Positions 1 through 6,248 of a stretch of 7,268 nt of DNA are shown in pieces. The notes beneath the pieces were generated by a model. It ran no database searches. It was not told the origin of the DNA and was given only the letters and a program-made list of their open reading frames with translations. The position numbers and the translations under genes are program-made. The DNA comes from an uncultured Mycoplasmatota bacterium (lineage in GTDB: Bacteria; Bacillota_I; Bacilli_A; RF39; UBA660). The DNA is taken from contig CAOKLK010000027.1 in assembly GCA_948469295.1 (NCBI GenBank), positions 1 to 7,268 on the forward strand. The letters are read 5' to 3'. Each line of letters starts with the position of its first letter. Position 1 is the first letter of the stretch.

Positions 1-1
1 T

Positions 2-1036
2 AATGAGGAAGAAGAAATAGAAAGTGATGAAATAAGCTATCGTTTTAGTGATTTAAAAGATGGCAAATATCATATAAGAGTAAGAGTAGAAACGAAAAGT
101 GGAATGATTATTGAAGAGCAAGAGATGGAAGTAAGTATTGCATATGAGAAAGTATATGTATCAAGTAGTGGAAATGATGAGAATGGAAATGGTTCTATCG
201 AAAATCCCTTTTTAACAATCCAGTCTGCATATAACAAAGTAAAAAGTGGAGGAGAAATCATCTTATTAAGTGATATCACAGCAAATGAACCAACAAAAAT
301 GAATATCGAAAACAAAGAAGTAACTCTAAGAAGTAATAAAGAAGAAAGATATTCGATATTTCGAGGAGATCATTTAAATACATTTCTATTAAGGATTGAA
401 AATTCAACACTTAATACAAGCAATATTAATTTTGATGGAAGAAATGTGGAAGCAGAAAGTGCTTTATTAGATGCTAATGATGCTAATTTGAACTTAAATG
501 CAGGAACTATTATTCAAAATGGAGTAAATGTTGGTGGTTATGGAGGCGGATTAAATGCTATTAATCAATCAGAAGTTCATTTAAATGGTGCAGAAATATT
601 AAATAATCAAGTGAATTCTAGTACTTATTCTCAAGGTGGAGGAATTCGAATTGCTGATGGAATTTTAAACATTTATAGCGGTCATATTATTAATAATTCT
701 TGTAGTGTTTCAGCGAATGTAGGAAGTGGTGGTGGAATTTTTAGTTGGAATAGTCAAATGAACATAGATTCTGTAGTTTTACAAAATAATAGATGTAAAT
801 ATGGTGGAGGAATTAATTTTGATGGAAATAGTGTTAATATTAATTTTGTGATTAATGGTGGGGAAATTATGAAAAATTCCGCTTATGATGCTTGCGGAGG
901 AATATCTATTAATCGTTCTACTACAACAATTCAAAGTGTTCTTTATATTAAAGGTGGAAATATTTCTAATAATACAGCACCCAATAATAGTGATATTGGT
1001 TTTCATAATGGAGCACAAATTATTGATCAAAGATAA
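2..1036 (+). CDS. Right-handed beta-helix surface protein, 3' part (N-terminus outside window)
   Basis: The frame is open from base 2 to TAA at 1034-1036 (344 residues), so the start lies upstream; the ATG at 104 is internal. Residues 1-35 (ending YHIRVRVETKSG) look like the last strands of an Ig-like or fibronectin III-like domain. From about residue 52, YVSSSGNDENGNGS...NPFLTIQSAYN matches the entry motif of DUF1565/pectate-lyase-like beta-helix proteins. The rest is a ladder of degenerate coils with repeated GGGI/GGGL and 'G.I..N' motifs, as in polymorphic-repeat adhesins. Such proteins are usually secreted or wall-attached; the role here (adhesion or glycan binding) is inferred. No LPXTG motif or C-terminal membrane anchor is visible and the protein stops directly after a coil, so it may be 3'-truncated or anchored through its missing N-terminus. 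No terminator follows. Confidence 0.85.
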   Translation, partial: NEEEEIESDEISYRFSDLKDGKYHIRVRVETKSGMIIEEQEMEVSIAYEKVYVSSSGNDENGNGSIENPFLTIQSAYNKVKSGGEIILLSDITANEPTKMNIENKEVTLRSNKEERYSIFRGDHLNTFLLRIENSTLNTSNINFDGRNVEAESALLDANDANLNLNAGTIIQNGVNVGGYGGGLNAINQSEVHLNGAEILNNQVNSSTYSQGGGIRIADGILNIYSGHIINNSCSVSANVGSGGGIFSWNSQMNIDSVVLQNNRCKYGGGINFDGNSVNINFVINGGEIMKNSAYDACGGISINRSTTTIQSVLYIKGGNISNNTAPNNSDIGFHNGAQIIDQR

Positions 1037-1038
1037 CA

Positions 1039-1245
1039 ATGACGAAAAAAGAGAGAGAAGAGATATATGAGAAGAATGTATGGATGGACAAATACGCAGA
1101 AACATTAAATGAGATGTTATATTATGATCCCGAAGGAAAAGAAGCAATCTATGATATAGGTTTGAAAGAAGCTAAAACAGAAATAGCCAAGAAAATGATT
1201 TTTAATAGTTCAATTTGCAATTTTAAAAAAATGTTGATATACTAG
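1039..1245 (+). pseudogene. Probable remnant of an Rpn/PD-(D/E)XK-type protein C-terminus
   Basis: A 68-codon frame begins two bases after the beta-helix stop. It has no Shine-Dalgarno site in front of its ATG, so translation is doubtful. The charged helical stretch (MTKKEREEIYEKN at residues 1-13, then GLKEAKTEIAKKMI at about 41-54) resembles the C-terminal tail of Rpn-family PD-(D/E)XK nuclease/transposase proteins, where 'G..EGK.EIAKKM' repeats are common. The catalytic nuclease core is absent. After KKMI the sequence turns low-complexity and coincides with the serS -35 and -10 boxes, so the final 14 or so codons are probably read-through of promoter DNA rather than native protein. The family call rests on pattern recall only. 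A short unrelated ORF or pure chance is possible. Confidence 0.45.
1215..1243 (+). promoter_or_regulatory. serS promoter (TTGCAA-17-TATACT)
   Basis: The -35 box TTGCAA is at 1215-1220 and the -10 box TATACT at 1238-1243, with a 17-base spacer. Transcription would start near 1249-1251, just ahead of the first helix of the T-box leader at 1259. The promoter overlaps the end of the short remnant frame, whose TAG stop shares the last T of the -10 box. Confidence 0.7.
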
Positions 1246-1248
1246 TTA

Positions 1249-1460
1249 AGAAATCAAAAAAAAGACATGGCAGTTTGCATTATTTTTTAAGAGAGTTCGT
1301 GGTTGGTGTGAACGAATAAAATAGGTAAGTTGTTTCTACTTTTTAGAGGGATTAATCATCCACGGTGTAACAGCCGTTATCAGAAATTAAGTATGTTAAA
1401 GGATGGCACCGCAATGCTATTGCTCCTTTTTGAGTAGTAGTTTTGCGTTTTTTTATTTTA
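1249..1460 (+). promoter_or_regulatory. Serine-specific T-box riboswitch leader of serS
   Basis: This is a tRNA-sensing attenuator that lets serS be transcribed when uncharged tRNA-Ser accumulates. Stem I can be folded by eye: a basal helix AAAAAG 1259-1264 with CUUUUU 1339-1344; a middle helix 1271-1278 with 1325-1332, continued by UAUUUU 1281-1286 with AAAAUA 1318-1323; the AGAGAG element near 1290-1295; and an apical hairpin GUUC/GAAC (1295-1298, 1310-1313) around the typical GGUUGGUG loop. The internal loop on the 3' side is UUUCUA, containing a serine codon UCU (1335-1337) followed by the usual purine. Two further hairpins follow: GGAU/AUCC near 1349-1361 and GUAAC/GUUAU near 1366-1380. 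The T-box AAAGGAUGGCACCGC (1398-1412) forms the antiterminator: AAAGGA with UCCUUU 1424-1429, GCAAU 1411-1415 with AUUGC 1419-1423, and a seven-base UGGCACC bulge. UGGC would pair with GCCA, matching the G discriminator of bacterial tRNA-Ser. The T-box is certain; the exact specifier is inferred. Confidence 0.95.
1410..1454 (+). terminator. T-box attenuator terminator of serS
   Basis: The strand 1410-1425 (CGCAAUGCUAUUGCUC) pairs with 1432-1447 (GAGUAGUAGUUUUGCG) across a six-base loop. This gives about 15 pairs including some G-U, with a single U-U mismatch. It is followed by seven U at 1448-1454. It uses both strands of the antiterminator's upper helix (1411-1415 and 1419-1423), so the two folds exclude each other: termination without bound uncharged tRNA, read-through into serS with it. 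Confidence 0.88.
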
Positions 1461-1476
1461 GAAAGGAAAGATAAAT

Positions 1477-2760
1477 ATGTTAGATATTAAATTTGTACAA
1501 GAAAATAAAGAGCTTGTTAAAGAAAATATTAGAAAGAAGTTTCAAGAAGAAAAATTACCTTTGGTAGATGAAGTTATTGAAATGAATGAGAGAATTAAAG
1601 AACTGAAATTAAATGGAGACTTATTAAGACAAGAGAGAAATGCTATAAGTGATGAAATTGGCGTTTTATTTCGTGAGCAAAAAGTAGAGGAAGCTAATCA
1701 AAAAAAACAACGAGTTGTGGAAATTAATCAGCAATTAGAAGGTATTGAACAAGAAGAAAAAGAATTATCTGTTTGCTTAAGAGAGAAGATGATGGTAATT
1801 CCTCAAATTATTGATGCAAGTGTTCCTGTTGGAAAAGATGATCAAGAAAATGTGGAAATTGAAAGATTTGGAGATCCTGTTGTTCCTAGTTATGAAATTC
1901 CATATCATGCTGATATTTGTGAAAATCTTGGAGGACTTGATAAGGAAAGTGCAGGAAGAACTAGTGGGAATGGATTTTATTATTTAGTTGGAGATATTGC
2001 AAGACTTCATGAAGCGATGATTGCTTATGCAAGAGATTTTATGATTGAGAAAGGTTTTACTTATTGTATTCCTCCTTTTATGATTCGAAGTGATGTTGTA
2101 ACAGGAGTAATGTCATTTGCGGAAATGGATGCTATGATGTATAAGATAGAAGGGGAAGATCTTTATCTTATTGGAACGAGTGAACATTCTATGATTGGTA
2201 AGTTTAAAGGGCAATTAATTGATGAGAAAAAGTTACCAATTGCTATGACTTCTTATTCTCCTTGTTTTCGAAAAGAAGTCGGAGCACATGGATTGGAAGA
2301 GAGAGGTCTTTACCGAGTTCATCAATTTGAAAAACAAGAAATGGTAGTATTGTGTAAGCCAGAGGAAGCAATGGATTGGTATGATAAAATGTGGTCATAT
2401 ACTGTAGAATTTTTTCGTAATTTGGATGTTCCAGTTCGTACTCTTGAATGTTGTAGTGGAGATTTGGCAGATTTGAAAGTGAAATCATGTGATGTGGAAG
2501 CTTGGAGTCCAAGACAACAAAAATATTTTGAGGTTGGGTCATGTTCTACTTTAGGGGATGCTCAAGCAAGAAGATTAGGAATTAAAATGAAAACAGAATC
2601 TGGTAATCAGTATTTAGCAACATTAAATAATACGGTTGTTGCTTCTCCAAGAGGACTTATTGGGGTAATTGAGAATAATTATCAAGAAGATGGAAGTATT
2701 AAAGTTCCTAAAGTATTACAGCCTTATATGGGAGGATTAGAAATTATTTCACGGAAATAA
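1477..2760 (+). CDS. serS: Seryl-tRNA synthetase (serine--tRNA ligase)
   Basis: This cytoplasmic class II synthetase charges tRNA-Ser with serine using ATP. It has 427 residues, the normal full length. The ATG is preceded by GAAAGGAAAG (1461-1470). Residues 30-105 or so are charged and heptad-like, forming the coiled-coil arm that grips the long variable arm of tRNA-Ser. The catalytic core follows: motif 1 around IPPFMIRSDV (P199/P200); the serine pocket G233-T-S-E236; motif 2 CFRKEVGAHG with R265; HQFEKQEM with E288; TLNNT at 382-386; and motif 3 SPRGLIGVIEN with R392, then QEDGS and VPKVLQPYMGG near the end. The T-S-E pocket, the GAHG loop and TLNNT in place of the usual bacterial T-A-E and GSGLAVGR-type motifs place it with the archaeal/eukaryote-like SerRS forms that, from recall, also occur in clostridia. 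Expression is controlled by the T-box leader just upstream. No clear terminator follows the stop. Whether it is the cell's only SerRS cannot be told from this window. Confidence 0.97.
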   Translation: MLDIKFVQENKELVKENIRKKFQEEKLPLVDEVIEMNERIKELKLNGDLLRQERNAISDEIGVLFREQKVEEANQKKQRVVEINQQLEGIEQEEKELSVCLREKMMVIPQIIDASVPVGKDDQENVEIERFGDPVVPSYEIPYHADICENLGGLDKESAGRTSGNGFYYLVGDIARLHEAMIAYARDFMIEKGFTYCIPPFMIRSDVVTGVMSFAEMDAMMYKIEGEDLYLIGTSEHSMIGKFKGQLIDEKKLPIAMTSYSPCFRKEVGAHGLEERGLYRVHQFEKQEMVVLCKPEEAMDWYDKMWSYTVEFFRNLDVPVRTLECCSGDLADLKVKSCDVEAWSPRQQKYFEVGSCSTLGDAQARRLGIKMKTESGNQYLATLNNTVVASPRGLIGVIENNYQEDGSIKVPKVLQPYMGGLEIISRK

Positions 2761-2761
2761 T

Positions 2762-3106
2762 TCAAATAAAACGAATTGGACGGAATTAGATGGAGGAATT
2801 CCGTATCCAGATAGTAAATATTATGATACTTATTTATATGATATTTCAAATCAAAATTTTATTCAAAGAATATTAGGAGATGCAACAGGAGAGATGGGGC
2901 CATTTGTACATACTAAATATAGTTCAGTAACTCGTCAAGCAAGTTCATGGTATAGTGATGCATCTTTTTTTGTAATAGATATCCTACCATGGTTTATGCG
3001 AGGTGGAAGTAAACATGATGGTCTTTATTCTGGAAATTTTGCTTTTTATAATGATTTAGGTATTTCATCAAATGGAAGAGGGTTTCGAACGATACTTATT
3101 TTATAA
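2762..3106 (+). pseudogene. Orphan C-terminal fragment of a gut-Firmicutes surface protein
   Basis: The frame is open from within the serS tail to TAA at 3104-3106. The readable part begins at about 2774 (NWTELDGGIPYP). Recognisable blocks are YYDTYLYD, ILGDATGEMGPF, SSWYSDASFFV, PWFMRGGSKHDGLYSGNFAF and a C-terminal GFRTILIL. This pattern ('GDATGEMGPF ... WY.D...FV ... PWF.RGG ... G.FAF ... FR..L') is the usual C-terminal domain of large secreted proteins in uncultured gut Firmicutes, often behind a SipW-like N-terminus; this association is from memory. There is no promoter, no proper start and no N-terminal region. The ATG at 2894 has AGGAG only three bases away and lies inside the domain. 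I read it as a 5'-deleted remnant beside serS. The alternative is a short product made by read-through from serS. Confidence 0.7.
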
Positions 3107-3139
3107 AGAAATTCTTAGTTTTTTATATTGTAATCTAAT

Positions 3140-3168
3140 TTGGTATCTTTTGCTTTTTGTAGTATAAT
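3140..3168 (+). promoter_or_regulatory. Promoter of the DUF362 gene (TTGGTA-17-TATAAT)
   Basis: TTGGTA is at 3140-3145 and a consensus TATAAT at 3163-3168, with a 17-base spacer. The start of transcription would be near 3175, leaving a short leader before the ATG at 3201. The Shine-Dalgarno site GAGAGGA at 3186-3192 lies eight bases from that ATG. Confidence 0.7.
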
Positions 3169-3200
3169 TAATATTAATAAAATGAAGAGAGGATGATTTT

Positions 3201-4070
3201 ATGGAAAAGGCAAAGGTTTATTTTACAAATGAAATTACACCCGAAAGTGTTATAAAGTTATATGAAACTTTAGGAGTAAAGTTGGATGGAAAGGTAGCTG
3301 TAAAGTTACATTCTGGAGAAGACGGAAATCAAAATTATATTAAACCAGAATTTGTTCAAAAAATTGTGGAATATGTAAAGGGAACAGTAGTGGAGTGTAA
3401 CACTGCTTATGATGGCTCTCGTGATACTACTGAAAAACATGAAAAGTTAATGGAGAAACATGGATGGACGAAGTATTTTGATGTTGATATTATGGATAGT
3501 GAAGGACCTGATTTGGAACTTGATATTCCAAATGGAAAGCAAATTCAAAAGAATTATGTAGGAAAGAATATTCAAAATTATGATTCATTACTTGTTCTTT
3601 CTCATTTTAAAGGACATCCAATGGGAGGATTTGGAGGAGCTTTAAAACAATTGTCTATTGGTGTTGCTTCTTCTTATGGAAAAAAATATATTCATGGAGC
3701 AGGAAAAACTGAGGGAAATTTTTTTGAAACAGAACAAAATTTATTTTTAGATAGTATGGCAGATGCAGCGAAAACTGTTCATGAGATGTTTCAAGATCAT
3801 GTAGTTTATATTAATGTTATGTGTAATTTGTCTGTAGATTGTGATTGTTGTGCTAAAGCAGAAGATCCTTGTATGGATGATATTGGAATTTTAATTAGTA
3901 CGGATCCTGTTGCAATTGATCAAGCTTGTATTGATCTTATCTATCAGTCTTCTGATTCAGGAAAAGATCATTTTATTGAAAGAGTTGAAAGACAAAATGG
4001 AATTCGTATTATTGAATCTTCTTGTGAATTAGGAATTGGAACTAGGGAATATGAATTGATTTCTCTTTAA
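3201..4070 (+). CDS. DUF362 domain-containing protein
   Basis: This 289-residue soluble protein matches the DUF362 family (PF04015) along its length: an early VAVKLHSGEDGNQNYIKPE block (about 32-50), V-ECNTAYDGSRD (about 65-75), LLVLSHFKGHPMGGFGGALKQLSIG (about 130-154), and DIGILISTDPVAIDQAC near 226-242. Members often carry an additional 2x[4Fe-4S] ferredoxin domain; none is present here. Instead there is a cysteine cluster at C208, C214, C216, C217 and C224 (CNLSVDCDCC...DPC), as I recall from the short clostridial form. It could hold a metal or Fe-S centre, but that is inference. Biochemical function is unknown. No signal peptide or membrane helix is seen. The gene has its own promoter, a good Shine-Dalgarno site and its own terminator, so it is monocistronic. 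Confidence 0.9.
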   Translation: MEKAKVYFTNEITPESVIKLYETLGVKLDGKVAVKLHSGEDGNQNYIKPEFVQKIVEYVKGTVVECNTAYDGSRDTTEKHEKLMEKHGWTKYFDVDIMDSEGPDLELDIPNGKQIQKNYVGKNIQNYDSLLVLSHFKGHPMGGFGGALKQLSIGVASSYGKKYIHGAGKTEGNFFETEQNLFLDSMADAAKTVHEMFQDHVVYINVMCNLSVDCDCCAKAEDPCMDDIGILISTDPVAIDQACIDLIYQSSDSGKDHFIERVERQNGIRIIESSCELGIGTREYELISL

Positions 4071-4092
4071 AAACAAATAGTAAGTGATATGG

Positions 4093-4126
4093 ACTTCGTT
4101 TCTTGGACAAAGGAAACGAGGTTTTT
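4093..4126 (+). terminator. Intrinsic terminator after the DUF362 gene
   Basis: ACTTCGTTTC (4093-4102) pairs with GAAACGAGGT (4113-4122) with one G-U pair. The ten-base loop is followed by a run of T to 4126. It starts 22 bases after the stop codon. Confidence 0.85.
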
Positions 4127-4157
4127 ATATGGGGAAAAAAGATGGGTTTATAATGTT

Positions 4158-4177
4158 TGATTTTTTATAAAAAATCA
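4158..4177 (+). repeat. Perfect 20-base palindrome just upstream of the MATE-kinase promoter
   Basis: TGATTTTTTA followed directly by TAAAAAATCA is a perfect palindrome with no spacer. It ends two bases before the -35 box of the next gene. A dyad at this place could be a binding site for a dimeric regulator. Because it is made almost only of A and T, chance is a real alternative. Confidence 0.5.
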
Positions 4178-4179
4178 TC

Positions 4180-4208
4180 TTGACAAATCAAAAAAATACG
4201 CATAAAAT
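4180..4208 (+). promoter_or_regulatory. Promoter of the MATE-kinase fusion gene (TTGACA-17-TAAAAT)
   Basis: A consensus -35 TTGACA is at 4180-4185 and the -10 TAAAAT at 4203-4208, with a 17-base spacer. Transcription would start near 4215, giving a leader of only about 27 bases before the ATG at 4242. Confidence 0.8.
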
Positions 4209-4226
4209 GTACAGTGCTTGATCATT

Positions 4227-4234
4227 AGAAAGGA
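4227..4234 (+). promoter_or_regulatory. Ribosome binding site that fixes the start of the MATE-kinase fusion
   Basis: AGAAAGGA lies seven bases before the ATG at 4242. The frame is open further upstream, with a TTG at 4218, but that codon is within a few bases of the likely transcription start and has no ribosome site. The ATG is therefore chosen as the start. Confidence 0.85.
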
Positions 4235-4241
4235 TGTTATT

Positions 4242-6239
4242 ATGAAAAAAGAAGAAAATATTTTAGGAACTGATCGTATTTTTTCTTTGATTCGAAAGTT
4301 TTCTATTCCTTGTATTATTTCAATGCTTGTAAACTCTCTTTATAATATTGTTGATCAAATTTTTATTGGTCAAGGAGTAGGAATGCTTGGAAATGGTGCT
4401 ACAAATGTTGTGTTTCCGATTTCCATGGTAGCACTTGCTTTTTCTTTGATGATTGGAGATGGAGCATCTTCTTATCTTAGCTTGAAACTTGGAGAGAAGA
4501 AGAAAAAGGATGCAGCTCTTGGAATTGGAAATGGAATTACATTAACTGTGATTTTATCAATCTTTATTGCAGTTGTCTGTTTTCTTTTCTTAGGACCCTT
4601 ATTGAATCTTTTTGGTTGTACAGATGGTCTTCGAGATTATGCAATGGGATATGGAAGAATTATTGTATTGGGTATTCCGTTTGTGATGATTGGAACAGCA
4701 TTGAATTCTATGATTCGTGCAGATGGTAGTCCAAAAGATGCCATGATTTCTATGGTTTTGGGAGCTATTTTAAATATTATTTTAGATCCAATTTTTATTT
4801 TTGTCTTTCATATGGGAGTAGAAGGAGCAGCTCTTGCAACTGTAATTAGTCAATTTGTTACGTTCTTTTTAAATATTTTATATGTACGTAAATTTAAATC
4901 GATTGCCCTTTCTAAGAAAGCTTTCTCTTTAAACTTTGAGACTTCGAAATCAATTTCTTTGTTAGGAATTAGTAGTTTTATTACGCAAATGAGTTTTGTG
5001 GTAGTTGTTTCTGTTGAGAATAATTTACTTGGAAAATATGGAATGTTAACAAAATTTGGTTCAGATATTCCCATTACTGTGTTTGGAATAGTTATGAAAA
5101 TTAGTCAAATTTTAAATAGTATTGTGATTGGACTTGCGGTTGGGTGTCAACCAATATTTGGATATAATTTTGGTGCAAAGAAGTACGATCGAGTAAAAAG
5201 TACTTTAAAGTATGTTTTAGGAATTAGTGTTTGTATTACCTTTATTTCTTTTGTATTATTTCAAACCATTCCCGATAAGTTGATTTTGTTATTTGGTAAG
5301 GGTGATGCCAATTACATGGAATTTGCAACTCTTACTTTCCGAATTTATTTAATGCTTATTATTTGTACAGGAATTCAAATTCCATCCAGTATATTTTTTC
5401 AAGCTATTGGAAAAAGTAGTAAAAGTGCAATATTATCATTATCACGTCAGATATTATTTTTAATACCCGCTATGTTTATATTCAGTCATTTTTTTGGACT
5501 TTTTGGTATTTTATATGCTGGAGTAGTTGCAGATGGATTATCATTTTTACTAGCTCTTTTCTTCTTATTCTTAGAGATAAAGCGGATATCCTCTTGTGTA
5601 TCAGAAGATGAAGAAGTTACGATATCAGAAGAATTGTCTTCTACTAATTTTCAAAAAGGTGTGGTTGTAACAATTTCGCGAGAATATGGAAGTGGTGGAA
5701 GATATGTTGGAAAGCTAATTGCAGAACAATTGAATATTCCATTTTATGATAAAGAATTTATTTTTGAAGTAGCGAAAGAAACTGGTTTATCTAAAGAATA
5801 TATTTTAGAAAATGAACAAAAACGAGGAGCTTTTGATTTAATTCAAAGTGGATATTATAATGGACTTAATTTAGCAGATGAACTTTTTTTGAAAGAATCA
5901 GAAATTATTCGAGACCTTGCCAAAAAGGGATCTTGTGTAATTGTTGGAAGAGCTTCTGATCATGTATTACAAGACCAAAAGAATGTTATTCATGTTTTTC
6001 TTTATAGTGATATGGAGCATAAGATCAAGCGTGCTACTACTTACTATGGATTAGATAAAAAAGAAGCAGAAAAAGAAATTCAGCGAATTAATAAATTGAG
6101 AGCAAATCATTATAAGCATTATACTGGACAAGAATGGAATGATTCTACGCATTATGATATTACTTTGAATACTGATATTTTAGGAGTAGAAAAAACAGCA
6201 GAATTACTTGTAGATTTTATTAAGAATAAAGAAATGTAA
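4242..6239 (+). CDS. MATE family efflux transporter fused to a cytidylate kinase-like domain
   Basis: One uninterrupted 665-residue frame holds two domains. Residues 1-449 are a 12-helix MATE transporter of the MepA/DinF-like kind, with the signature VNSLYNIVDQIFIGQGVG near residues 27-45, a FPISMVALAFSLMIGDGASSYLSL block at about 62-85, and the second six-helix half after about residue 235. Such proteins export cationic compounds by Na+ or H+ antiport at the cell membrane; the substrate here is unknown. A charged linker (about 450-473) leads to a cytosolic domain (474-665) of the Cytidylate_kin2 type (PF13189): VVVTISREYGSGGRYVG with the glycine loop G483-S-G-G-R487, NIPFYDKEFI, VIVGRASD (569-573), and a final DITLNTD...GVEKTAELLVDFI stretch. 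The loop lacks the usual GK[ST] lysine of true Cmk, as in other members of this family, so CMP kinase activity should not be assumed. The gene is monocistronic, with its own promoter and terminator. Confidence 0.93.
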   Translation: MKKEENILGTDRIFSLIRKFSIPCIISMLVNSLYNIVDQIFIGQGVGMLGNGATNVVFPISMVALAFSLMIGDGASSYLSLKLGEKKKKDAALGIGNGITLTVILSIFIAVVCFLFLGPLLNLFGCTDGLRDYAMGYGRIIVLGIPFVMIGTALNSMIRADGSPKDAMISMVLGAILNIILDPIFIFVFHMGVEGAALATVISQFVTFFLNILYVRKFKSIALSKKAFSLNFETSKSISLLGISSFITQMSFVVVVSVENNLLGKYGMLTKFGSDIPITVFGIVMKISQILNSIVIGLAVGCQPIFGYNFGAKKYDRVKSTLKYVLGISVCITFISFVLFQTIPDKLILLFGKGDANYMEFATLTFRIYLMLIICTGIQIPSSIFFQAIGKSSKSAILSLSRQILFLIPAMFIFSHFFGLFGILYAGVVADGLSFLLALFFLFLEIKRISSCVSEDEEVTISEELSSTNFQKGVVVTISREYGSGGRYVGKLIAEQLNIPFYDKEFIFEVAKETGLSKEYILENEQKRGAFDLIQSGYYNGLNLADELFLKESEIIRDLAKKGSCVIVGRASDHVLQDQKNVIHVFLYSDMEHKIKRATTYYGLDKKEAEKEIQRINKLRANHYKHYTGQEWNDSTHYDITLNTDILGVEKTAELLVDFIKNKEM

Positions 6240-6248
6240 ATACAAGAT

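Noticed and set aside
104..1036. ATG at 104 as the start of the beta-helix gene
   Set aside because: The frame is open to the window edge at base 2, the residues before it continue an Ig/FN3-like domain, and no ribosome site precedes 104.
885..1070. Plus-strand 61-codon frame overlapping the end of the beta-helix gene
   Set aside because: It lies in another frame of a well-supported coding region and has no recognisable domain.
779..1147. Minus-strand frame of 122 codons opposite the beta-helix gene
   Set aside because: It is a low-complexity I/S/N-rich mirror of the coding strand with no ribosome site or recognisable domain. The minus-strand frames at 70-315, 2243-2542, 4850-5074 and 6796-6990 fail in the same way.
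1246..1476. CRISPR repeat or small-RNA gene in the serS leader
   Set aside because: There are no direct repeats, and the whole stretch is explained by the T-box architecture.
2780..2804. 8-base hairpin ACGGAATT/AATTCCGT after serS as a terminator
   Set aside because: It has no T run behind it and lies inside the readable surface-protein remnant, so it does not qualify as an intrinsic terminator.
2894..3106. Independent 70-residue gene starting at ATG 2894
   Set aside because: The start is inside a continuous domain that begins about 120 bases earlier (GDATGEMGPF spans it), and the AGGAG before it is only three bases away.
3107..3124. Weak AAGA/TCTT hairpin followed by T's after the orphan fragment
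   Set aside because: The stem has only four or five AT-rich pairs around a tiny loop. It might slow polymerase but cannot be called a terminator from sequence alone.
4218..4241. TTG at 4218 as the start of the MATE-kinase gene
   Set aside because: It lies within a few bases of the expected transcription start and has no Shine-Dalgarno site; AGAAAGGA is placed for the ATG at 4242.
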